A DNA stretch of 30,395 nucleotides from NCBI GenBank assembly GCA_946566415.1, contig CAMNWW010000003.1, positions 1 through 30,395 on the forward strand. Direction: 5' to 3'. Position 1 is the stretch's first letter. Each line of letters starts with the position of its first letter. Source of the stretch: an uncultured Lachnospiraceae bacterium. Lineage in GTDB: Bacteria; Bacillota; Clostridia; Lachnospirales; Lachnospiraceae. The position numbers and the translations under genes are program-made. This document shows, in pieces, positions 8,520-15,796 of this stretch. The notes beneath the pieces were generated by a model. The model worked only from the letters and a program-made list of their open reading frames with translations, did not search any database and was not told the origin of the DNA.

Positions 8520-9038
8520 CTATTTGACACAGCCGACGTACGGCAGGTTCCTATACTTCTGTGCATAATCCAGGCCATAACCCACAACAAATTCATCCGG
8601 TATCTCAAATCCGATATAATCCACCTTCACGTCGCATACTCTTCTCTCCGGTTTGTCCAAAAGCGCGCAAAGCTTAAGGCTCTTAGCCCCTCGTTCCTTC
8701 AAAATGCCGAAAAGGTGATACAGGGTACGTCCAGAGTCTACAATATCCTCTACCACAATGACATCCTTTCCTTCTACCGGCTCGTCCAGATCCTTATTGA
8801 TCTTAATGACTCCGCTGGACGTAGTCCCATTGCCGTAACTGCTCACACTCATAAAATCCATTGATACCGGAACCGTGATCCGTTTCGCAAGTTCACACAT
8901 AAAGAACACGCCTCCTTTCAGGATACATATCAAATGTACCTGCCCTCCGGCATAATCTTCACTGATTTTTTTTCCAAGTTCATTGATTCTGGCGTTCACA
9001 TCTTCTTCCGATATCAACACCTTGATTGTCTCTGCCAT
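8520..9038 (-). CDS. hpt: Hypoxanthine phosphoribosyltransferase
   Basis: This 172-aa cytosolic purine salvage enzyme makes IMP (and usually GMP) from hypoxanthine or guanine plus PRPP. The PRPP loop is VIVVEDIVDSGRTL (93-106) with the paired acidic residues, and an early I-L-K-G-G-V-F-F turn (39-46) forms the pyrophosphate loop. A C-terminal F-V-V-G-Y-G-L-D-Y segment is the usual base-binding region. The start overlaps the 3' end of tilS by 25 nt, so translation is coupled. In Bacillus, Hpt and TilS are adjacent and physically linked to FtsH expression; the same order is kept here. Confidence 0.97.
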   Translation of the reverse strand: MAETIKVLISEEDVNARINELGKKISEDYAGGQVHLICILKGGVFFMCELAKRITVPVSMDFMSVSSYGNGTTSSGVIKINKDLDEPVEGKDVIVVEDIVDSGRTLYHLFGILKERGAKSLKLCALLDKPERRVCDVKVDYIGFEIPDEFVVGYGLDYAQKYRNLPYVGCVK

Positions 9039-10435
9039 GTACTTTCCTCCACTATCGTAATCTCTAATATAGAAGTTGTCTCTTTTGACACTTGATAGGC
9101 CTTACTTTGCCGATATCCCACGATCCAGAGTATCTGATTTCCTTCTGCGATCAGCGGAATTTTCGGACGGATGTCAGCGGGTATCTTCTCGTTGATAAAA
9201 AAAGACTTCAATTTCTGTGAATTTCCTCTTCCATCGATTACGATCCGATCCCCCGGTCTGCGGGCACGTATGCTGACATTCTGTTTTATTATATCATAGT
9301 CGAACCATTTCGTGTATTTTTTTTTAGGTATATCGTCCATATTTCCGGCATTTTGTAAAATCCGGCAGAAAACCTTCCATTTTCCATATACAAAAGCCGG
9401 TTTCTGATCCGGGAGCAAATTCAAAAACACTTCTTTTTCTTCCGAATTTCCCTTACATGCCTCTGTCTTCGTAAGCAGAACACCTTCATAAGTTCGTACC
9501 GCACAGATCCCGTATGGAAGAACAGCTCTCCTTCCGCTCTGCTTTTCCATCAACTCCAGGACAGCCCTTACATGGCTTTCTTCCAGGTCCTGCTCCTTTC
9601 CCGCCATACGTACCAGCGCCCTTCTTACGATCCTGCTCCTCAAAAGCTTCTCCTGCTTTTCAAGCTCTTCTTTTTGGACCAAATACTGCCCCGCCTTTTC
9701 TCGGATACATCTCCTGTATGCCTCTTCCGTCCGTCCTACAAGATAATCCTGTATTTCTCGCAGCTCCTCCATCGCGCTGTTTATATGTTCGACTGACCTA
9801 TCGTTTACCCTTTCCTTCAGATAAGGGAGCACATGGCCTCGAATCCGGTTCCTTGTATAAGTATCTTCCAGATTTGTTGCATCCATACAATAGGCAATCC
9901 CTTTTTTTTCCAAATACTCTTCTATCTCCCGCCTTCCTGCACAGAGCAAAGGACGGATATAGACTCCGTTTACCGGGCGGATACCTCCAAGCCCCTTAAG
10001 CCGGCTTCCTCTGGCAAGATTAAGAAGAAATGTCTCAGCGTTATCTTCCATCTGATGTGCCAGGGCGATCTTGTTTCCCCCGTATCGGCGCATCGTCTCT
10101 TCAAACGCCTCGCGTCTGATATTACGTCCTGCTTCCTCCTCCGAAATCCTATGCTCTTTTGCATATGCCGGCACATCCCGGCAAAATACTTCGCATGGAA
10201 TGGACCAGGCTGCGCAGCGTTCCCGCACATATGCTTCATCCGCATCTGCCGCCGCGCCGCGGATCCCATGATTCACATGAACGGCCGTAAGGCGGAATTT
10301 CAGAATCGGGGACAGTTCCGCCAGAATGTGAAGAAGGCAGATTGAATCAGCCCCTCCGGATACTCCCACAATCACGCTGTCCCCCTGATAGATCATATGA
10401 TTTTGTTCTATGTACTTTTGAACCTTTTTCTGCAT
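9014..10435 (-). CDS. tilS: tRNA(Ile)-lysidine synthase
   Basis: The 473-aa product modifies C34 of the CAU-anticodon tRNA(Ile) to lysidine, changing both charging and AUA decoding. The PP-loop ATP motif is SGGADS at 26-31, followed by the A-V-H-V-N-H-G-I-R-G strand and the M-D-A-T-N segment with N-R-I-R-G. The C-terminal TilS domains are present, with R-A-R-R-P-G-D-R and I-P-L-I near the end. ATG 10435 is chosen because AAAGGAAAG precedes it; a longer start would reach back into the spoIIE stop. The gene lies 38 nt after spoIIE and overlaps hpt. TilS is essential, so this transcript must be active in growth as well as during sporulation. Confidence 0.97.
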   Translation of the reverse strand: MQKKVQKYIEQNHMIYQGDSVIVGVSGGADSICLLHILAELSPILKFRLTAVHVNHGIRGAAADADEAYVRERCAAWSIPCEVFCRDVPAYAKEHRISEEEAGRNIRREAFEETMRRYGGNKIALAHQMEDNAETFLLNLARGSRLKGLGGIRPVNGVYIRPLLCAGRREIEEYLEKKGIAYCMDATNLEDTYTRNRIRGHVLPYLKERVNDRSVEHINSAMEELREIQDYLVGRTEEAYRRCIREKAGQYLVQKEELEKQEKLLRSRIVRRALVRMAGKEQDLEESHVRAVLELMEKQSGRRAVLPYGICAVRTYEGVLLTKTEACKGNSEEKEVFLNLLPDQKPAFVYGKWKVFCRILQNAGNMDDIPKKKYTKWFDYDIIKQNVSIRARRPGDRIVIDGRGNSQKLKSFFINEKIPADIRPKIPLIAEGNQILWIVGYRQSKAYQVSKETTSILEITIVEESTWQRQSRC

Positions 10436-10473
10436 GGTACTTTCCTTTCTTCTGAAAACGAAAAACAACGGCT

Positions 10474-11886
10474 CTACTGGGCGTTCGCCCACAAGCTTGC
10501 CACCAGGACCGTCATATCATCCTGCGGCACATCCTCCGCATGTTCCAGAACGCTCTGTAAAATATAATGAGCGAGTTCTTCCGGGTTCTCCAATACTGCG
10601 CCCTGAATAACCGCGTCAAGAATATCTTCCTGTTCTCCGGAGGGCAGAGCGTCGAGCACACCGTCGGTCACCATTACGATCATATCGCCTGAATACAGTT
10701 TGATTTGCGTCTCCTCCGGCTCCTGATTCTGGACCACTCCCAGCGGAAGGCTTTGAGAATAGATATGTTCAACTTTATCTTCACGCCGGATAAACGTAGG
10801 CGCGGCGCCGGCTTTTAAGAAGTCGCATCCTCCGTCATACAGATTAAGGACGGCCATATCCACCGTTGAAAAACGAATTTCCTCCCGTCCCATTACAAGC
10901 GCAGTGTTCAGCATGGAAAGCGCCGTCCTCTGAGGGAACCCCGCCTTTAAAAGCTCCTCCAGCATTTCCACTACCATCGCGCTCTCACGAAAAGCCTTCT
11001 CTCCGGAACCCATCCCGTCCGAAAGGATCGCCGCCTGTCTCCCCCCTGGAAGCGGAGTCATCAGGAAACTGTCCCCCGATATTTTCTGACAGCCTTTCCC
11101 GATCTTTGCCATTCCCTGAAGCGTATGGTATCCAGGTCCTTCCACACAGACTATTGTGCAGTAATCCTGCCCGATCACAGGTCTTTCATCCTCTGCCGGA
11201 AGCATCCTCTTCCCGGTGCATCCTGATAAAATATTTGCCAGCGCCTTTGTGGTGACGCAGACACCCTTCTCCGCTTTTACGGTCACATGAATCTCATATC
11301 TGCCCCGCGCGCTGACAAAAAAAACGGAGCTGAGCATCCGTATCCCTGACCGCTTTAATTGCTGCTTCATCTTCTTTTCCAGCGGCGGATCGCTAAATAT
11401 ACTAGAATCCAGCTCCCTTGTCGCATGGCGGATCAACTGTGCAAAGGTATCGAGCTGAACAGCGCACCCCGCCCGGTTCAGCGCCATCTTATTATTCCAA
11501 GCCAGAGCCTTTTTCGCCTCCTGGAATGCTTCCAGTGTTTTTCTAAGAAAACGCGGGGCAAGACAACACTGTTTCTGAAGTTTTCTTTTCATCTCAACGT
11601 TCAGTTCCGCCCCATATTCTTCTACAGTCTGCATCAATTCATAAACCATATGATGGACCTGTTCCTTGTCGCTTTCCAGGCACTCGTCGCGCCGTGTGCA
11701 TGACTCGCATACTTTATCCGAAACTTTCTCGAATATTCCCTGCATTTCTTCTTCTGTGAGCTGCCCCCGCGTCCCTTCCTGGATTAGAAAGGTGTCTGCC
11801 AGATGATGCAGCGACGCCGCAAGCCTGTCCGCCTGCGCCACATACGGATTCGGCATGACCGCCAATCCTTCTCTTAACTTTTCCAT
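10474..11886 (-). CDS. spoIIE: SpoIIE-type serine phosphatase without membrane domain
   Basis: SpoIIE dephosphorylates SpoIIAA and so activates sigma-F in the forespore. This copy has 470 aa, against about 820 in Bacillus, and lacks the ten N-terminal membrane spans; no hydrophobic helix is seen. What remains is the central region, with a K-V-C-x-x-C-x-x-x-x-x-C cluster near residues 60-70, then the PP2C-type phosphatase domain. Its metal motifs are visible: I-L-S-D-G-M-G-S-G, M-V-T-D-G-V-L-D-A, and D-D-M-T-V-L-V near the end. ATG 11886 is set by AAGGGGG eight bases upstream. It follows an intrinsic terminator after divIC, so it likely has its own start of transcription. Position between divIC and tilS is exactly that of spoIIE in Bacillus, which supports the name despite the missing part. 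Confidence 0.88.
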   Translation of the reverse strand: MEKLREGLAVMPNPYVAQADRLAASLHHLADTFLIQEGTRGQLTEEEMQGIFEKVSDKVCESCTRRDECLESDKEQVHHMVYELMQTVEEYGAELNVEMKRKLQKQCCLAPRFLRKTLEAFQEAKKALAWNNKMALNRAGCAVQLDTFAQLIRHATRELDSSIFSDPPLEKKMKQQLKRSGIRMLSSVFFVSARGRYEIHVTVKAEKGVCVTTKALANILSGCTGKRMLPAEDERPVIGQDYCTIVCVEGPGYHTLQGMAKIGKGCQKISGDSFLMTPLPGGRQAAILSDGMGSGEKAFRESAMVVEMLEELLKAGFPQRTALSMLNTALVMGREEIRFSTVDMAVLNLYDGGCDFLKAGAAPTFIRREDKVEHIYSQSLPLGVVQNQEPEETQIKLYSGDMIVMVTDGVLDALPSGEQEDILDAVIQGAVLENPEELAHYILQSVLEHAEDVPQDDMTVLVASLWANAQ

Positions 11887-11923
11887 CACAGAAACCCCCT
11901 TATTGTTTTCATACACTTCCCTG

Positions 11924-11957
11924 AAAAAAGAGCCCTGGAAATTTCTTTCCAAAGCTC
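11924..11957 (-). terminator. Intrinsic terminator between divIC and spoIIE
   Basis: Read on the minus strand: stem GAGCTTTGGAAA, loop GAAA, then TTTCCAGGGCTC and six Ts. It lies 20 nt after the divIC stop and about 38 nt before the spoIIE ATG, so it separates the division/cortex genes from spoIIE-tilS-hpt-ftsH, or attenuates read-through. Confidence 0.85.
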
Positions 11958-11977
11958 ATCTTTTGTAAACAGATCCG

Positions 11978-12304
11978 TCATTGCTCAGGCTTTAACAGGA
12001 TCTCATTGTCCTTCACAAGCCCCAGCTTTTCCCTCGCCATCTCTTCGATATATTCATCTGTCTCTATATATTCTTTAAGCTTATCAATTTCTTCTGAACG
12101 TTTCTTCTCATCATCTATCTCTCTCTTAAGTTCTGCTTCCTGAGCCATATAGAGCCTGTTCTTCTTTTCCAGCGACGCGCCGTGCATGATAACAACGGTA
12201 CCCAGCAATAGGATAACGGCACTGATAGCCAGTACACTTCTCTTATGATGATGGACCCTTCTCCCCTGGCGCCGAATGCGGCGCTTCTGTCTCTGGCTCC
12301 CCAT
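11978..12304 (-). CDS. divIC: DivIC/FtsB-type septum formation initiator
   Basis: This 108-aa bitopic divisome protein pairs with FtsL at the septum. The N-terminus is strongly basic (residues 1-22), one membrane helix follows (about 23-41), then a heptad coiled coil (46-75), and a conserved tail with Y-I-E-E-M-A-R-E-K-L-G-L-V (83-95), the family's hallmark. AAAAGGGG precedes ATG 12304 by eight bases. In Bacillus divIC sits just downstream of yabQ, as here; the 132-nt gap contains a possible promoter of its own, which fits a gene needed in all growing cells. Confidence 0.94.
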   Translation of the reverse strand: MGSQRQKRRIRRQGRRVHHHKRSVLAISAVILLLGTVVIMHGASLEKKNRLYMAQEAELKREIDDEKKRSEEIDKLKEYIETDEYIEEMAREKLGLVKDNEILLKPEQ

Positions 12305-12411
12305 ATTTATTCCCCTTTTGCCGGCAGTCTTCTCCCAAATCAGCCGCCTTTTATACTCCTCGTTTTGTTCCCTGCCGCCCTCTCTCCTCTAAGAGCAGCC
12401 GATATAAATTA

Positions 12412-12440
12412 ATCTTATCTTCTTTGAGGACAATTATCAA
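12412..12440 (-). promoter_or_regulatory. Possible sigma-A promoter for divIC
   Basis: TTGATA, 17 nt, TAAGAT on the minus strand, the -35 box overlapping the yabQ stop. The rest of the 12305-12436 gap holds no gene or clear hairpin. divIC needs vegetative expression while yabPQ upstream look sporulation-controlled, which makes a separate promoter plausible. Confidence 0.35.
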
Positions 12441-12769
12441 GACCTTTTTTTCCATTTTCTTTGCAGAAAAGTGCTTATTTTTTTATCTATTTTTTTTGCC
12501 AGAAATGCAGAAAATCTCATAACGAGCATTCCAATCACAAGACCTAGTACAAAATACCATCGAATCATGCCATCGCTGGTATGGTAAATTTGCACAAAGA
12601 GGTATCCGGCCGTAAAAACCCAGTACAGCACGTCTTCCAGATTTATCACCCATAACGCATGACCGATGAGCCTTCTTAGAACCCGCAGGCCCAAGTATAT
12701 AGAAACGACAAATATCCCGGTCAGGATCGCATGGTTAAAAACGGCAAATTCAATCTGAATCCCCAGCAT
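12437..12769 (-). CDS. yabQ: Spore cortex biosynthesis protein YabQ
   Basis: This 110-aa membrane protein has three hydrophobic helices (about 10-30, 45-62 and 68-88) and a Lys/Arg-rich end (KKIDKKISTFLQRKWKKRS). YabQ is a mother-cell membrane protein required for cortex peptidoglycan in Bacillus, though its biochemical role is not settled. Length is shorter than the Bacillus protein, as is usual for Clostridia. It starts 6 nt after yabP and shares its transcript; the ribosome site is weak, so coupling to yabP is likely. Identity rests on the hydrophobic pattern plus the yabP neighbour. Confidence 0.88.
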   Translation of the reverse strand: MLGIQIEFAVFNHAILTGIFVVSIYLGLRVLRRLIGHALWVINLEDVLYWVFTAGYLFVQIYHTSDGMIRWYFVLGLVIGMLVMRFSAFLAKKIDKKISTFLQRKWKKRS

Positions 12770-12775
12770 AAGCGT

Positions 12776-13051
12776 CTACCGGAATAATTTTGCCAGGAAA
12801 TTCTCGCCCTGTTTTGCCGCCCCGTGGATATCAGAGTAGGCGATGCTGTCAATGTTTCCTGACAAATCCACTTCCCCCTTTTCCAGGCTCAGGCGGTTTA
12901 CGTGCATGTCCGTTCCTTTCACCATCAGCATCCCCTGCTCTGTTTCCAGAAGGATCTCGTTTAAGTCAAAGGACAACACATCCAACACCCCCGTCACCAT
13001 GCTGGTCTTGCGATTATTCACCACTAGTTTATGGCTCTGTGCCTTCGGCAT
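12776..13051 (-). CDS. yabP: Sporulation protein YabP
   Basis: The 91-aa product starts MPKAQSHKLVVNNRKTSMVT and contains V-L-D-V-L-S-F-D-L-N-E-I-L-L-E-T-E-Q-G and L-S-L-E-K-G-E-V-D-L-S-G, the YabP/YqfC pattern of a small beta-rich protein. YabP is expressed in the mother cell with YabQ. ATG 13051 is chosen over an in-frame upstream start at 13141 for two reasons: AGAGAGG lies four bases before 13051, and the upstream start falls inside the -10 box of a sigma-E promoter. The 13052-13201 stretch contains no other gene. Confidence 0.94.
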   Translation of the reverse strand: MPKAQSHKLVVNNRKTSMVTGVLDVLSFDLNEILLETEQGMLMVKGTDMHVNRLSLEKGEVDLSGNIDSIAYSDIHGAAKQGENFLAKLFR

Positions 13052-13139
13052 CTGCCTCTCTTCCAAATACGATCCCGCCCTTCCCTGCTTTCTACATGAA
13101 GCGAACCGCCTTCCCGGCGATGTGACTTTCATAGTAACC

Positions 13140-13168
13140 ATTGTATGAAAGGTTGTACGGAATTATGA
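13140..13168 (-). promoter_or_regulatory. Sigma-E promoter of yabP-yabQ
   Basis: On the minus strand TCATAAT, a 14-nt spacer, then CATACAAT. Against the Bacillus sigma-E consensus (KMATATT, 14-15 nt, CATACANT) this is six of seven plus a full -10 match. Expected start of transcription is near 13132, giving an approximately 80-nt leader to yabP. YabP and YabQ are sigma-E-controlled in Bacillus, so the site and the genes agree. Confidence 0.8.
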
Positions 13169-13201
13169 TTGATTTCGCTATTTTTATCTCCCCCGGCGCA
13201 T

Positions 13202-13441
13202 CTACAGATAGCGGAACAATTCCGATGCCTCGTCCTTTTTTGTTGTCTCCTTGAGATCCAGGACCTCTGCTTTCACTGTCTTCGTTCCAAACTGGATTTC
13301 GAGGATATCCCCCTTTTTTACCTGCAAAGATGCTTTTGCCACGTTTCCGTTTACAAGAACACGTCCTGCGTCGCATGCCTCATTCGCTACAGTACGGCGC
13401 TTGATCAGGCGTGACACTTTTAAAAATTTGTCTAGTCGCAC
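13202..13441 (-). CDS. rqcP: S4-domain RNA-binding protein RqcP (YabO)
   Basis: This is a 79-aa stand-alone S4 domain: R-L-D-K-F-L-K-V-S-R-L-I-K-R-R-T at the start, then A-G-R-V-L-V-N-G-N-V-A-K-A-S and V-K-K-G-D-I-L-E-I. In Bacillus RqcP binds the 50S subunit with RqcH and helps add C-terminal Ala tails to stalled nascent chains. The start is GTG 13441, fixed by GGAGGAGG six bases upstream and by the family's M-R-L-D-K start; a longer frame would extend into the terminator stem of hup. It lies 23 nt after that terminator, so it is expressed by read-through or by a promoter not recognised. Confidence 0.93.
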   Translation of the reverse strand: MRLDKFLKVSRLIKRRTVANEACDAGRVLVNGNVAKASLQVKKGDILEIQFGTKTVKAEVLDLKETTKKDEASELFRYL

Positions 13442-13464
13442 TGCTTTCCTCCTCCATATTGTCC

Positions 13465-13501
13465 GTAAAAAATATGATAGAGAGCGCGGGCGCTCTCTAT
13501 C
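13465..13501 (-). terminator. Intrinsic terminator of hup
   Basis: GATAGAGAGCGC, a short C-rich loop, and its 12-base complement form a perfect stem; on the minus strand the stem is followed by ATATTTTTTAC. It ends most hup transcripts before rqcP and leaves partial read-through into the yabO cluster. Confidence 0.9.
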
Positions 13502-13530
13502 TGAATACTTATTTGCCATATATCAACTTT

Positions 13531-13806
13531 CTATGCGTTAACAGCATACTTTAAAGCCTTTCCTGCTTTGAACTTCGGCGCCTTGCAGGCAGCAATCTTC
13601 ATCGGCTCTTTTGTAAGTGGATTCCTTCCTTCTCTAGCAGCTCTTGAGCTGACTTCAAATGTGCCGAAACCTACCAACTGTACTTTTTCCTCTTTCTTCA
13701 GCTGTTCTGTCACTACATCAACAAAAGCTTTCAAAGCTTTTTCTGCATCCTTCTTTGAAATCTCAGCCTGCTCTGCTACTGCCGCCACCAGTTCTGTCTT
13801 ATTCAT
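13531..13806 (-). CDS. hup: DNA-binding protein HU
   Basis: This 91-aa histone-like nucleoid protein carries the HU/IHF signature G-F-G-T-F-E-V then R-A-A-R-E-G-R-N-P, at about residues 46-64. It dimerises and bends DNA. Two ATGs, 13812 and 13806, are possible; AGGAGG is two bases from the first and eight from the second, so MNKTELVAAV at 13806 is the likely start. The strong promoter and dedicated terminator fit a very abundant protein. hup upstream of rqcP (yabO) is a common order in Clostridia. Confidence 0.97.
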   Translation of the reverse strand: MNKTELVAAVAEQAEISKKDAEKALKAFVDVVTEQLKKEEKVQLVGFGTFEVSSRAAREGRNPLTKEPMKIAACKAPKFKAGKALKYAVNA

Positions 13807-13902
13807 GGCCATTTCCTCCTATATCTTATTCAATAGAATACTGCGTATTCTAGCCTCTGGCAAGGTTACTCTTAGCTTTCATGCGTGTTAACCCTCAATA
13901 AA

Positions 13903-13931
13903 GTTATATAGGGTTTTTCTGTCTTTGTCAA
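13903..13931 (-). promoter_or_regulatory. Strong sigma-A promoter of hup
   Basis: TTGACA, 17 nt, TATAAC on the minus strand. The roughly 90-nt leader that follows contains a small hairpin AGAATAC-GCA-GTATTCT just upstream of the ribosome site. Confidence 0.85.
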
Positions 13932-13952
13932 GCATATTTACTCAAATGGCAC

Positions 13953-15683
13953 CTAATTCTGCCCTGCCATCGCCAAAACTTCTCTTCCAAGCTCTTCTGA
14001 TTTCGCATCCGCGTCCGCAAGAGACGTCCCTTTAACCCCAAAATAGAACTTCACCTTCGGTTCCGTACCGGACGGGCGGACACATACCCATGCATTATCG
14101 TTCAGATCATAGTAAAGTACATTCGAGCTGGGAAGCCCTGTGCTTGTGACTTCTCCTGTCTCCAGGTCTTTTACAGTATCCCTCTGGTAATCCCTTGCCT
14201 TCAGCACTTTATAGCTGCCGATCTTGGCGGGAGGATTATCCCTGAGCCCCTGCATGATATCCTGAATCTTCTGAAGTCCCTCGATTCCTTTCATCGTAAG
14301 AGATTTGACATCGTCTTTATAGTATCCATATTTTTCGTAAATAGATACCATTGCGTCCCAAAGTGTCATATCTTTTGTTTTATAGTAAGCCGCGGCTTCA
14401 CAGAGCGCCATCGTCGCTACGATCGCATCTTTGTCTCTTGCATATGTACCGATCAGACAGCCGTAACTTTCTTCCAGCCCGAAAAGATATGTTCCCTTTC
14501 CAGTAGTCTCGAACTTCAGAATCTGCTGCCCGATATACTTGAACCCGGTCAGCACCTCAATAAGCTCCGCCTGGTATCCCTTAGCAATAGCGTCTGCCAG
14601 ATTCGAGGTCACGATACTCTTTACAAGAGCGCCGTCTTCGGGAAGCCCAGAAAGCGCTTTCCTCTGTCCCAGTTCATAATCCGCAAGAAGGCATCCTGAC
14701 ATATTGCCCGTGAGCGTATGGTAAACGCCTTCTTTATCCCTCACGCGGACTCCCAGCCGGTCTGCGTCCGGATCGGTCGCAAGAACCAAATCCGCATCGA
14801 TCTCCTTCGCCAGTTTAAGCCCCAGTTCAAACGCTTCGTCAGCCTCCGGATTTGGATAAGAAACGGTCGGGAACTCTCCGTCAGGAAGCTCTTGTTCTTT
14901 CACCACATGTACATTCTCAAATCCAAGTTCTTTCAAAATCCGTCTTGCCGGGATATTGCCCGTCCCATGCAGAGGACTATACACAATCTTAATCTCCTTC
15001 CCCATAGCATCGATGGCATCCTGGTGGAGCACCTGCTTTTTCAGATTCGCAATGTACTCGTCGTCGACTGCCTGTCCGATCACTTCGTAAAGGCCGGCCT
15101 TTTTTGCCTCTTCTAGTTCCATCGTCTTCATTGTGGTATAGTCTGTAACTGCCAGGACCTCGTCCATGATACCCCTGTCATGGGGCGGCGTAATCTGTGC
15201 GCCGTCCTCCCAGTATACCTTATATCCATTATACTCGGGCGGGTTATGGCTCGCCGTGATATTAATACCTGCGATACAGTTCAGCCTGCGCACTGCAAAG
15301 GACAACTCGGGCGTAGGCCGCAGAGACTCGAACACATATGCCTTAATCCCGTTCGCCGCCAGGCACAAAGCCGCCTCGTTTGCAAACTCCGGAGACATCC
15401 GGCGCGAATCATAGGCAATCGCTACCCCGCGTTCTTTCGCAGCTTTTTTTACTATATAGTTCGCCAAACCCTGTGTTGCCTTTCTGACAGTGTAGATATT
15501 CATACGGTTCGTTCCCGCGCCGATAATTCCGCGCAGGCCGGCCGTACCAAATTCCAGCTCTTTATAGAACCGCTCTTTGATCTCATTGTCATTATTGGCA
15601 ATTCCCGCAAGCTCAGCTTTCGTATCCGCATCAAAATACGGGTTGGAACACCAATCATGGTATCTCTTCAAATAATCCTCCAT
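13953..15683 (-). CDS. Phosphoglucomutase/phosphomannomutase
   Basis: This 576-aa alpha-D-phosphohexomutase interconverts hexose 1- and 6-phosphates; in Bacillus the matching enzyme (PgcA) supplies glucose 1-phosphate for glycolipid and wall polymers. Motifs in order are G-T-A-G-L-R-G substrate loop, phosphoserine loop T-A-S-H-N-P near residue 145, metal loop D-P-D-A-D-R-L-G, sugar loop E-E-S-Y-G-C, and phosphate-binding R-P-S-G-T-E-P-K near the end. The start is ATG 15683 with GGAGGTG seven bases upstream. An upstream in-frame extension covers its own promoter and is rejected. Length and motifs fit the PgcA-like subgroup; sugar preference is not readable. Confidence 0.95.
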   Translation of the reverse strand: MEDYLKRYHDWCSNPYFDADTKAELAGIANNDNEIKERFYKELEFGTAGLRGIIGAGTNRMNIYTVRKATQGLANYIVKKAAKERGVAIAYDSRRMSPEFANEAALCLAANGIKAYVFESLRPTPELSFAVRRLNCIAGINITASHNPPEYNGYKVYWEDGAQITPPHDRGIMDEVLAVTDYTTMKTMELEEAKKAGLYEVIGQAVDDEYIANLKKQVLHQDAIDAMGKEIKIVYSPLHGTGNIPARRILKELGFENVHVVKEQELPDGEFPTVSYPNPEADEAFELGLKLAKEIDADLVLATDPDADRLGVRVRDKEGVYHTLTGNMSGCLLADYELGQRKALSGLPEDGALVKSIVTSNLADAIAKGYQAELIEVLTGFKYIGQQILKFETTGKGTYLFGLEESYGCLIGTYARDKDAIVATMALCEAAAYYKTKDMTLWDAMVSIYEKYGYYKDDVKSLTMKGIEGLQKIQDIMQGLRDNPPAKIGSYKVLKARDYQRDTVKDLETGEVTSTGLPSSNVLYYDLNDNAWVCVRPSGTEPKVKFYFGVKGTSLADADAKSEELGREVLAMAGQN

Positions 15684-15767
15684 CTTCTTACACCTCCGTA
15701 AATTTTGCGCCGCGGCGCTCTTTAAGCCTGCAAACCCGGTTTTCATCCCCCCGATCCGCATATCCCT

Positions 15768-15796
15768 ATTATATACCAATTCTCTATAATTGAAAA
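15768..15796 (-). promoter_or_regulatory. Sigma-A promoter of the phosphohexomutase gene
   Basis: TTTTCA, 17 nt, TATAAT on the minus strand, lying across the 3' end of cotS. It gives the mutase an approximately 75-nt leader and separates it from sporulation-time transcription of cotS. Confidence 0.65.
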
